43,014 bases of DNA from Branchiostoma floridae (Eukaryota; Chordata; Leptocardii; Amphioxiformes; Branchiostomatidae): contig NC_049989.1 of assembly GCF_000003815.2 (NCBI RefSeq), forward strand, positions 9,723,348 to 9,766,361, in the 5' to 3' direction. This document shows positions 23,005 to 33,548 of the stretch, one piece after another (within the stretch, counting starts at the first letter, position 1; every line of letters starts with the position of its first letter). Below the pieces are notes generated by a model that searched no databases, was not told the origin of the DNA, and saw only the letters and a program-made list of their open reading frames with translations. The translations under genes and the position numbers were made by a program.

Positions 23005-25943
23005 ATGAGACCTTATTTCACCTTCAGAATAATCCTGGTAGTTTTGTGGAACGATTTACTAGTACGTAAAGATTTACATGTTATTTTTTTTCTCCTTTAC
23101 ACTAAACTTTACAGAAAGGCAAGTCTGTCCACCAGTGTGTGTACTTTCTGCTGGACTGAAGAACTTCCCTATTCCCAGGAACTATGACCGTGAGTTCTAC
23201 ATGTATATCGCCTAATCAACAGTAACATGCATTGGCATAATACCGGTAGTAAGACTTATACCGGTAGATTCAAAATACTGGAACTTAAAGAGATCTACAC
23301 ATGCAACAATAGTTATTTCTGAGGTATGCACACTTCAGACATCTAAGTGTCCAATACATCATTTACAAAGCATCGATAACAATGCATTCGAAGACAACAA
23401 GGCCAAAAGTTTTCAGTATCTTTTTCGGGGTAGGCAGCTCGTCGTGGGACGAACACACTGTCACATTCATTGCCAAATTTATAGATCATAATTACACATG
23501 CTGACGGCACAAGACGAACATGATTCAACAACAATCTTGAATTTCTGTTGGTGACCTACAACTCATGTAAAAGTGTGAAGAACCGTTGCATAATAGCCCG
23601 GATCTATGACTGAATGGGCAAAATTGAACGTACGCAGCCATTTTCCCGCCATTTTTATATCTACGCTAGCAGTGAAGTGTTACGTCATAGCGGTTGTGAC
23701 GGACAGAAGTTAAATGAAAATTCTTGACAGTTTACGTCCGTTTTCTCATGATATCTTGTATGCTCATGCAGGTTTATGTTTTATGCATTTACTGACACTA
23801 AAGGAAGGAACATCAGAGGATGTATAAATGTACATAGCGGCAGTTAATTGTGCCGTGTTTCTTCCTACCGGTATTTTTTACCCCCTCCCAACCACGCGCC
23901 CGTTCGCCGTGTAATTCCGCGGCGTGTTACAATTACAATATTACGCTTTTAGCAGGACAAGAGTGGCAGAAAAGTTACACAGAAGAAGTGGCAAGGGTAA
24001 CCTATAACAGCAACATGTAACTGGAGAAAATGATGCGTTGACAATGTGTCAAATCAGTATGGCTAGAGAAATCGTCGTAAACGTACCGGTATTATGATAA
24101 TAGATGTTACATACAGACTTATGTATGACTAATTTACAGTAGTATTAGTAATTTAGTATTACTGTACAACGAGTGACAAGAGGATGACCTTACAGGCGAC
24201 GTGCCTTCTTCACCTATGAATCATCAGGTATCACCAGATGACTTTTGTGCAACATCGTATTGTTACTTAGTAAGTTAAAACCTTTCTTCAGGTGTATACT
24301 GCAGTGCCCATCTCCATTTCAATAGCCCTTTGGCCTCACAGTTGAGCAAGCACTACATCAGGGGCTAGATTACTGGTAGTACCACTACTAGTGGCATTTG
24401 GTCAACTTCCAAAAGCGTGACCCTGCAAGTATTTGATGTGTTGGCATACTCCGTGTTTTGGTATATAAAATTTTGGTAAGGTGCACCAGTGAATTTAAAC
24501 ATGATGTATTGTGTACTGTAGATGTTGAGATCCCTGAGCAGTCAAAGCTGAAGTTCTACCAGAGAGTTCCAGACTTGGTGAAGCATGTGAGGGAACCCAG
24601 GGGGATCAAGATGCTGAGGGGACCGGCAGATCCTGAACAAACTGTGTTGATTGGCAAACAATATGGAATAAAGGTATGGCATGGTTGCTGTGTGTGCACA
24701 ATTATCATAACATCATCCTCATTATTTATAACTACAAAATATAATACAGTAGAAGCCGTTTAATTGCACTCCCCATTTGCTAGCACATTGCGTGCAATTA
24801 TCCGGATAGTGCAACAAAGCAACAAAGTTATTTAGCTGGACCGCATCACTATGGGACTTTGGGATTCTGTGCAATTAACAGAAGTGTGCAGTTATCTGTT
24901 GTACAATTAATTGGCTTCTACTGTACAGGAATTCAACTACAGGTGGAGTCAAATTTATGAAATTTTGAAAATTCATCTGTGTCTGTAGAATTTATTGTTC
25001 TGAAGCAGGAGTTTATATATATGATTGATAAGAATCACTTGTCTCATCTACATAAATATGTCATTAGAAAATAAAGGTCTAGTTTCTTCATTCCATGACA
25101 TAGGCAAAGGCTGCCGCTGTCAGAAAAAACAAACACTTTCAGACTAAATTTATCTTTGTTTAGTAAGACCTCAGTGAACTTCATTTCCAGAAATTGACAG
25201 AATTCTCATTGAAAATTTCAACACGAAAATACTACTGGTAGCTAAATGTCTATTTCAGTAATTATCAAACTTCAGAAGCTTATACTCCCCATAGAATGCT
25301 TTAGAAAATAAGATCTCATTTTGTAGATTCAGAACTACAGCTAGACATGCATTTTCTTACAAGAAAAATACATTTTATTGTCTAGGTAGAGCTGTATTTT
25401 AGCATACCGTGCCTCACTGTTCATGGCAAATGTGTCTATGTATATAGCAACTAAAAATGCCACAAATCTCGTTTCTCCACCCAGGCTCTCTCTCCAGGGC
25501 TCATGAGGTGGGGACACTTCGAGATGATCCGTCTCACCATCAACCGGCGCATGGACACAAAAACGATGTGGGCAAAATGGCGCATCGAGGCGCCATACAA
25601 ACCCCTGACCAAAAAGGGACAAGGCCACCGCATGGGCGGCGGGAAGGGCGCGATCGATCACTACGTTACGCCGATCAAACAGGACCGCATTATTGTAGAA
25701 ATGGGTGGAAAGATAGACTTTGAGGTGGTGCACCCCATGTTGAGGGAGATTGCACAAAAGTTACCCTTCCAGGCTAAGGTTGTGACTCAGGAAATGTTGG
25801 AGGAGGAGGAGAGAGAAGAGGAATGGAGGAGGGAGAACAACCAGAACGAGTTCACATTTGAGGATGTGGTAAAGAAGAACATGATGGGGTGTAGTCAACA
25901 TATCAGCAAATACGATAGGGAGTGGTTTGGAAAATACCAGTAG
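23005..25943 (+). CDS. MRPL16: Mitochondrial large ribosomal subunit protein uL16m (MRPL16), 4 exons
   Basis: Structural protein of the mitochondrial large ribosomal subunit. Exons 23005-23065, 23115-23189, 24522-24673 and 25485-25943 join in phase to 248 residues (human 251). Exon 2 gives AGLKNFPIPRNYDHVEIPEQ across its junction with exon 3, the conserved segment ahead of the L16 fold. Exons 3-4 join as QYGIK|ALSPGL then RWGHFEMIRLTINR, and GHRMGGGKGAIDHYVTP is the L16 signature. The acceptor at 25485 rather than the nearer AG at 25496 is chosen because it restores phase and the expected ALxxG. Exon 1 is the least certain part: its ATG is in the last bases of the tandem array and the following intron is only 49 bases, though phase 1 matches. 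The N-terminus has few acids and could be a targeting sequence. It is divergent from DDX52 and convergent with IFT22. Confidence 0.92.
23190..24521. other. MRPL16 intron 2, with a candidate internal promoter
   Basis: It is mostly AT-rich with several accggta words. The one notable stretch, 23635-23690, carries ccattttcccgccattttt (two YY1-like words around an E2F-like box) and ttacgtcat (CRE-like). A short ATG-led segment follows, ending in a possible donor (23714-23771). Confidence 0.45.
24747..24923. mobile_element. MITE, 177 bp, TA target site, 11-bp perfect TIRs
   Basis: The ends cagtagaagcc and ggcttctactg are perfect inverted repeats flanked by TA (24745-24746 and 24924-24925). Subterminal gtttaattgcac and gtacaattaattgg extend the symmetry. 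It is a Tc1/mariner-type non-autonomous element in MRPL16 intron 3. The rest of that intron (24924-25484) shows nothing recognisable. Confidence 0.85.
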
Positions 25944-26063
25944 TCTTACCAAGCAGATTTAATCTTTATAGAGACAGAGATAAAGATGATGATGATAGTG
26001 AGGAATAATGTATTAGTATGTATGGCTTTGTGTTGAATTAAGTTACCATTCTTGAATGATGAA

Positions 26064-26069
26064 AATAAA
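26064..26069 (+). promoter_or_regulatory. Poly(A) signal of MRPL16
   Basis: AATAAA lies about 120 bases after the MRPL16 stop codon, a typical 3' UTR distance. Confidence 0.65.
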
Positions 26070-26900
26070 CATTACTGGTCCATTACTTTATCAGTATCAG
26101 CCTCTTAATTTGGCAGTGAAGACTACATGTATCTTCATCTTAATGCCAGTTTTAAAACAAAGGTAAAACAAACCTTTAGTAACTTTGAGAATATTTTCTT
26201 AAAACTCATGCATAAACAATGTATATACATGCAAAAATCAGTGTTTTAAAGAAACAATGTACACACACACATGCAAACACACAAGTGCATACACATAGTT
26301 ATACACACATGCACACATAAAAAAATATACAGTATCATGTGAGTATGTGATACATACAATTACATGTACACATTGAAACATCACATGTATCAATCATCCC
26401 CACATGTATCCACACACATCCAAACACAAGTAATAGTTGGTATGGACATCATAAGGCCCAAATGAATACAAAAACATGCATGATCACTATTAGTAGTAAA
26501 TGAAACTTTTTGCATGAAATTCCTTTGTACCTTGCCTTTTTATTGTCATCCATAAAGCCAAAGATACTAAAAAATACACGCAGACTCTATACCAAAATGT
26601 CTAACATATCACATAAAGAATCTGAACAACTTCAAACTCAAGCATAGTTTTTGTGTGGTCATAATCATCTATCAATTGAAACATAACGATACTTTTTAAA
26701 CAAGATTCTGCCCTAAACCAAAGTATGATTACAATCTACAAAAATGGTTTCCATAGTGTTCTTTTCTTTGTTTCCGGTGCTTATCTTACCATTTATAATT
26801 ATTACAATATTAGGTATGTACATATCCCTTAAACTTTAAAGCATGCTTTTAAAATAAAGTCACACATAACCAACAGTTACTGACTGTGTTCTAATAGAGA
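26070..26900. other. Convergent intergenic region between MRPL16 and IFT22
   Basis: AT-rich sequence with a degenerate ca/at-rich simple repeat at about 26255-26420. A tttatt at 26539-26544 (AATAAA on the minus strand) could be the IFT22 poly(A) signal, implying a 3' UTR of about 450 bases. No gene was seen. Confidence 0.5.
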
Positions 26901-26901
26901 A

Positions 26902-26983
26902 CATGCGACAATCACATGCCAAGCATGTGACAATCACATATCAAGCATGTGACAATCACATGTCAAGCATGTGATGCCCACAT
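26902..26983. repeat. 22-bp tandem repeat abutting the IFT22 stop codon
   Basis: About 3.5 copies of atgtgacaatcacatgtcaagc end two bases before the IFT22 stop (26986-26988), so the repeat is the first part of the 3' UTR. Each unit is partly self-complementary (gtgacaatcac) and contains catgtg E-box words. Confidence 0.8.
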
Positions 26984-26985
26984 GA

Positions 26986-29682
26986 TTAGCTGATGATGCT
27001 GAGCTCCTCCTTGTCTCTGTTGTCAGACATGGTGGACAGGATGTTGGTGAGAAAGTTGGAGAACTCTTGTCTGACAGAGTCCCCATCCTCATCTATATTG
27101 CTGTGGACGACTGTCACTTTGCTCAGAAGTGAGGCTGAAATATGATACAAAAGACGATCAATAATAAACAGGGCAGCATGTTGGTATGGGGAACTCTCAC
27201 AGTACTGCAAGACTCTTCTACTACATGTAGTCAGGTCAAAATTGGTACCAATTTGGTACCCAGATAAAGTATTTACTTGTGGAAAAATAAGAAAATATTG
27301 TTACAGTCGTTAAAATCAGCACTACCTGTTTATTCGAGATCCCCTTGCAAGACACTGAAAGCCCCCCCCCCCCGAAAAAAAATTCTGTTTACTGTTTCTG
27401 TTACCTACACCTAAGCTTCTGTGAATTGATACCTGTTCCTTATGTTACGTCTAAGTCTGCAGTCCTAGTGATGAAAAGATCACAAAAAGCATTAAGAAGT
27501 TTGACTATCATAAATTAGTAAGTTACTGGTACTGTAGTACCTGTAAGTTTTGTCAGATGTACAGAATTTTCTGTCCTGTATGACTCAGTTTTGTACTGTA
27601 TGACTCAGTTTTTAGAATTCAGAATGTACTTACATAGGTGACCCCGTGCTTTGTCAGATGTAGAGGGTTTGTGGTGTGCGAAGGCCAGACACTGGGAGTC
27701 TTTCATACCCTGTTGTGACACAAAGTGGCTGTACCTGAAATTAAAGAAATAATACTGGTAAATCACAATAATCATGAATACAGGAATAAAAGACCTTTGT
27801 TGTGTAATCATACTGGTAAAGCATCTGAAGTACTGTGATACAAAAATGTGGTATCTTTCTACATCTACAATCACTACTAATTAAACATATATTGTTTCAT
27901 GTACCATGTTTCCAGCTCCTTGTCGTGGTTGGGTTGATCAGGGTTAAAAACCAAGAGAACCCCGTTGGTCTCCTGTTGAATGGCTGGCCAGCACTGCTCA
28001 AACCTAAAGAATAATGAAAAAAGTTTCAGTGCATTACCATGGAAAGCCAATAGGAGGCCCAAAATTTCTATTAACCTTTATCTTCCCAAGACCTATCCAT
28101 ATAGTATAATCATCGCAATCTGTCCACTGCTACTTAAGTTATTTTTGCTTGACTAGAGTACCAAAACTCATCATATGTAATTATTTACTACATGCTATCA
28201 ACTAATACATTGTGTACAGGCAAAAAAAAAGTGATGAGACTGCACTGAAATTCAAAATAAAATCTGCATACGAGAAATTAATAATCAGTACAATTAGTAA
28301 ATACTGGTGTATAGATCTCAGCCATATACAGGTTAGATTTTATACAGAACTCAAAGTTGAACTTTCTGACTAAAATATTGTATTCTTACTTGTGATCTCC
28401 ACTGCAATCCCACAGTTCCACCTCAGCATTGACAGTTCTTCCTCCAACATTCAGCCCATTGTTTTCAAACTCCAAGATCCTGAAAAAAGGTGGAAAAATT
28501 TCATTTTGTTGTTTTTCTAAGACTGTCAAAAATTTCAATCATTCAAGCGGTGAAAAGAAAAGAAAAGATAAGTCAAGCATTATATATTGGTGATGTGTAA
28601 ATGTCTAGCAAGAATACCCCAAGCTTTAACCAACAACCAACTCTTTCCTTGTTTGCATCATGAAACTGGTAAATTGTCTTTTTTATGTAGCATAAAACAG
28701 CAGGGTTCTCCCCAGAATTTTTTAGTATAGTGGAGGGGCTGGTAAAAATAACCCGCACCAACGCACTGCACTGTCATGAAAATGGGTTACACATGTGGTA
28801 TACAGTGCCTTTCCAGAAGACTTTATATTCTGAGTCAACAGCCCATTACCACAAGACCACCTTACCATCAACTGTACTGCACAATCTCCAAGCAGATATA
28901 ATGGCAGCAAAGATATTATCCAAAGGGCTAAAACAGTGTCCAACCACCCCTAAGATATGCATGCACTCAAACATGGAGGACACTGTTAAATCCTCTGGAT
29001 ACTGCCCTGGTCATCGATCGACCTGCTTGGAGATGATGAGAAACTGACCTGACGCCCTGTGTGGGCATGTAGTCCCCACTCATCTCTGTGGCATCAGCCA
29101 GGAAGTTGGACAGGACCGTCTTCCCGCTCTAGTGGGTACAAATACGAGTAAAACATCAACATTAGCATTTCAAATAAAACAAAACAAAATTATTTATCAT
29201 ATTACCATGGTAACCATCAAATCTTTTATTGACAGAAACATCCTGTCAAATTATAGTGGGGGGAAAATTGTGATCTCCACTGCAATTTCTTATGACAGGA
29301 ACATCCTATCAATTATCGGCCTTACAGTTACACGCAACACTACATATGTAGTAACTAAACAAACAAAAGCCATAAAAAAAAACATAATGTTTTCCGTCTA
29401 CTTTTTATGGTGCTAAAACATGTTTATTGCAGGATCGGCCAAAAGCGTCCTATCTCCATGACGACAACCTCGCCCCCCTCCCCAACCCAGAAAGCAGGTC
29501 AAAATTTTGACTGTTTCCGGCGTTAATTGAGGACTCTGCTTACCAAAAACCTAGTGGAACGGGAACATTAAAAACAGGAAATTCTAAAGGCAACTCATGA
29601 TAATCCCTTAAGTTGTAAACAATGTATTTTGGCGCGTTCTTACCTCGCAGGGCCCGAGCACCAAAACTTTCACTTTGAACAT
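26986..29682 (-). CDS. IFT22: Intraflagellar transport protein 22 (RABL5), 6 coding exons
   Basis: Small Rab-like GTPase-family subunit of the IFT-B train, which moves cargo along the ciliary axoneme. Exons on the minus strand: 29682-29644, 29128-29049, 28479-28390, 28003-27905, 27734-27634, 27134-26986. They join in phase to 185 residues, the same length as human IFT22. The P-loop GPCESGKT (10-17) is split by intron 1. TPTQGVRILEF-type switch I sequence (MPTQGVRILEF here) follows, then LWDCSGDHKFEQCWP around 62-76 and an AHHKP motif where Rabs have NKxD, as in this family. The C-terminus ends DNRDKEELSIIS, matching the family ending. The ATG at 29682 matches the usual family start (M.K.K.L..GPCE). 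The frame is also open upstream (ATG at 29805 and a possible exon at 31636), so a longer isoform is possible. Confidence 0.95.
29201..29214. promoter_or_regulatory. X-box-like site in IFT22 intron 1
   Basis: attaccatggtaac fits the RFX X-box half-site layout with one mismatch (GTTACC/GGTAAT read on the minus strand). Many IFT genes are RFX targets, so a site about 470 bases downstream of the IFT22 start is plausible. The evidence is motif only. Confidence 0.4.
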
Positions 29683-29819
29683 CTCTGGAATGTTTGACCT
29701 CTGACCGGACATCTTCACGTGACCAAGGACGGACCGTCTGCCTGATCTCGTTCCCTTGGTCTTCGGTTCGTCTCCTTGGGGCGAGCCATTCGCGGATTCA
29801 GACATATCAGTTAGCTTAG
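29683..29819 (-). CDS. Possible N-terminal extension of IFT22 (second exon of a longer form)
   Basis: Upstream of the canonical ATG the frame is open to a good acceptor (tttttctacag, exon starting 29819). It encodes a hydrophilic, basic stretch including MSESANGSPQGDEPK (ATG at 29805). It may be 5' UTR, or coding in a long isoform joined to 31675-31636. IFT22 proteins I know start at the position of the ATG at 29682. Confidence 0.4.
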
Positions 29820-31635
29820 CTGTAGAAAAAGCATAAAGATGACATAAGGATATAAATCTGAGCGATGGGAGATCCCAAAAATACATGAAAAACATATATT
29901 GGCTAATAGTTTAGCAGTTCTGATATTTCCTGCTAGATGTCGTTGCTGCACTGTGGACAACCACCTGTTGATGCTTGAAACAACAAGGGGACAATGGAAA
30001 ACGTGTCGTATGTGCATTTACGTTATTGATATATTTTGCAAGGATTTTTATTAAGTGTGAGTCCAAATGATGTAGTTAGTGTGTAGTTGACTGGAAGGAT
30101 GTATAACTGCGAGCTAAAACATCCAATTATAAAAATGTCATCCTGTAAACTGAGGGGCGAACCGGGAAAGATCACGGGTGAGAGTGTTACCAAAAAAAAA
30201 ATTAAGTATTTTAACAGCACAAACATAACATAAAGAGCGAATATGCTTTGCAAACATTTCAGACCTGATGGTGCTCCTTTGTACTTCTCTTATCAATTTT
30301 CAATTCAAATACGGTTACACATAACTGAACTGTTCCATAACGTTATATCGTGAGCAGATTTTCCAGTATTGTTTCTTTACAACGTTAACTAGATCAGGCG
30401 TTTTTGTCCAGTCGAAGAATAAACTCAGCAACACAGCTGGTCTATTTCACTCAAGCCTGACTTAATATCACGGTACAGTTTCAGCGTAACGAATACATTC
30501 TCCTGCGCTCTCTCCGAAATCTAAGAACGAGAAATCCTGGCATAGTTTAATTGTTGTTTTGAACCGTGCAAAAGTCGCTTAAAAATGGACCAATCATTTA
30601 CACTTTAGATTGGAGGAAGTGCTGACCACGAAGGGATTTCTACTCACATTAATAATAAGGAATATAGTACAAACGACCTATATGTTTCCAACATGGACAA
30701 TCTTTCATCTACGTCAACAACTAGACTTAACTTAGACATATATCTTTGTCGCCCCGTTACATCATCTGAGAAAAGATAATTCTTATAAATGTACAATCTT
30801 ACAAAATAGCTGTAGGACAGAAAAAAATGAATCACAGATCGAGTGCATACCTCACTCAATACTCGTAAACTTCAATATTCGTAGCCGAAACTAGAAGTTA
30901 GTACCCCCCCCCCCCCAAACACACACATTCTACTCGTCTGAAAATGCAACTGTTTGCTCCAAGACGGCGTAACTAGATCTTACAATAGCAAACCTTGACG
31001 GACACGCTGTTAAGAGAAATTTAAAAACCAAGCATCCGCCCGTACCATACAAACTTGTAAGCCATAACGTGATTCTAGCTTACCTAAATCTTGCACATTG
31101 TAAAATCTTGCATCTCTGGAATCAGGCAACAGTTTGATCATTGCAAAAAATGACGATACACACAAGTCCGAGTTCCACAAATTATACAGCGGTGGAATTT
31201 TCTGCTCCAGAAATATTGTGTAGGCTGGGAGAGCGCCACCTGTCTCGTTGTCAAACAATATTGTTGAAGTGTTTTGACTAGCCTGGGTGTTTCTCTTTAA
31301 ATTTCCATTGGATATCGTTTCCGCAGAAACAATCTTTTGCCATCGTACCGCACACAGCTAGAGGGGATCGTGACAGACTCACTGTTATATACAATACCTG
31401 CTTTAATGCCCAATCCAACATTTTAGATGTCTAAACGCCACAACATAACTGACGTAGTTCCTACGTTGCTGACATAAAGTTGACTTTTAAAGAAACTATC
31501 CAAGTTGTCAATTTGTTTTAACTCGCACACATGAGACCATGATATACATGTATGTCTCTACATTTCTCTATGTTCACTACGACACCTAACACAGTTAGGA
31601 AATAAAATGAACGTTTGAGACTACCTCCTTCTCAC

Positions 31636-31675
31636 CTTTTATTCTCTCCCTTCGCCGCTGCCTCCTACTGGCCAT
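31636..31675 (-). CDS. Possible upstream first coding exon of IFT22
   Basis: ATG GCC AGT AGG starts a 13-codon basic segment (MASRRQRRRERIK) ending in a consensus donor (AAAG|gtgag) in phase 1. This is exactly the phase needed to join the acceptor at 29819 and stay open into the IFT22 frame. The intron would be 1.8 kb. The alternative is a 5' UTR exon with a chance ATG. Confidence 0.4.
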
Positions 31676-33548
31676 TGTTGTTAATCTCGCAGGTCAGTCC
31701 ACTGTCTAAAGCTGACCCTTTGTGTCTAATCCACTCGATCCGGACAGTGTCCAGTTGGCCGTAGATACCCAGCGATGTTTTGCAAATGTATTGCAAGACT
31801 TGCTCGACCAGAAACTGTAGGAGTGTGTAGTAAGCGCCCGTCAGAAACTCAGGTGTTTGGGTGATGATGATGTTGACCTTTCGTTTTTAGTAGATTACGT
31901 CATGATTACAATAGAGCGAGAAAATAACGTTGGAGAAACAAGGAAACCTGCAAAACAACAGGGTCTGCATTGGGGATCTTGGTAACGATTAACGGTGAAT
32001 TAAAATGGCTCGTAACGCTTAAAGGAGAAAGGCATGCAGACCCTCTAACAATTCACACAGACACACCACTCCCCAAGCATGAACGGAAAAATAGAGATCT
32101 CCTCCCAAAATCTAATTGTTTGTGTTGACCAGTGTGTGTTTACTAAACAGTCGTACCTTGGTTAGTGTTGTCAACTGTTACCCCTCGCACGTAGCACCTG
32201 AACAGTCACGTAATACCAGATGGACTTAGAGAAAAGTATCACTCGTAACGTCTAGGATCTTGTTGTCCTTCAGAGTGGAAAATTCGAGTGGAAACAGAAT
32301 ATTGGTTAATCCCTACTTGTGTGCATGTCAGTGCCTTTCTTTGGCACAGTTGTATGACGGGATTTCCGCATTTGTAAAAAGTATGGGTGGCTGTATCTAG
32401 GTGGTCTACTTACGTTTATTTCAGTTAGAATTTAAAGTCGGCGTCTCAGATCTCTTATATTGTGCTTTTATGAGAGCTTTTAGATGTCTTCTTTTGCATC
32501 TGCTCACGGTGTCAGACCCTAATACTACTATCCATACAACTAACACTTCTGTTCATGGTGTATTTTCTATTTGAGGAAAACTAGGCATTGACAAACATAA
32601 AGCTGTATGAATTGACTCTTGATTACAGATTGAGGTCCTTAGTATTCTGTTTTCCATCACTGAATCTTATTAGGATATTTTACCAGCAATCTTTATACTA
32701 TAGGATCAATGATAGAACATATTTATGCTTATATTCCAGCCTACTAATGTATATACCAAAGGTTCAGGGGAGCAAACAAAATTTCTTTTCCTTCCAAATT
32801 GCAAGTCCAATGGCAACACGTATCTTGAACATGTGTGCTCCACAGATTTATATGATAAGCTTTAACAATGGGGCAATGCCTCAAATACTGTATCATTTCA
32901 TCAAATTTCGCTTTGATTGAAATACGTTGTAATGGTTCTAAGTGCACGTACACCTGAAAGCTCGCGGTATGGAAATAAAGGGATACGAAATTTCACCGTT
33001 CATTTTCTTTATTTGTTCCAACAGGTTGTATAATAAGTTTTCAAATAAGCATTACCCCGGTACACTTAATACCTTTCTGAAAGCTGGCCCTTTTCGAGCT
33101 ATCAAAATATCTAATCATTATAATTATCTAAGCAGCACCATACAAATACTCTCACTAAATGTATATATGTCGAACTTGCACCAAACAGTTTCTTGCCATG
33201 TCATACAGATGTAACAATATAAGAAAATAATGTACGTGAAACGCTTACATCCTGAGAATTCACCATACGGACAGGGATAAACTACCAGCCTTCCCTGTGT
33301 ATTTCAGGTTTTGTTTATAAGACTTAGATAACTCAACAATACACAAAGTAAAGACGCAATGCATTCTCAATCCCTAAATTGTCACCAGAATGACACATAC
33401 ATAGTATGTATTCCATATAAGTCGCACCTAATTTGCACAGATACGAGTCCCTAATAATCGAAACGTTTCATCACCAACAGTTCCTGTACTTATTTTGCAT
33501 ATCCAATATATATAATATGCACGTATTTCTTTCGGTGGCCGTTCCCCT
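31676..33548. other. Intergenic: IFT22 upstream region and 3' flank of the large-exon gene
   Basis: 31676-31900 is the likely promoter side of IFT22, with no TATA box. The remainder is AT-rich with no convincing exon or repeat. A tttatt at 33008-33013 is a candidate poly(A) signal for the gene ending at 33549. Confidence 0.45.

Larger units (their letters stand above)
18576..23015 (+). repeat. Tandem array of 981-bp units, ~4.4 copies
   Basis: Equivalent points (the atgagacctta word) lie at 18970, 19987, 20968, 22024 and 23005. Gap-free spacings are exactly 981 bp; the other two (1017 and 1056) contain 100-N gaps hiding about 64 and 25 bases. Copies differ at only a few positions (gta/ata near 19707, a G-run of 9-12, single substitutions). 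The last unit runs directly into MRPL16 coding sequence; in the others atgagacctta is followed by agccaac. No transposase, TIR or LTR is seen. Copy number is uncertain because all three 100-N gaps in the window fall here. Confidence 0.9.

Noticed and set aside
25497-25505. Nearer acceptor (ctctccag) for MRPL16 exon 4
   Set aside because: It would break the phase set by the AAG-ending exon 3; the upstream AG at 25483-25484 keeps the frame and gives the expected ALxxG residues.
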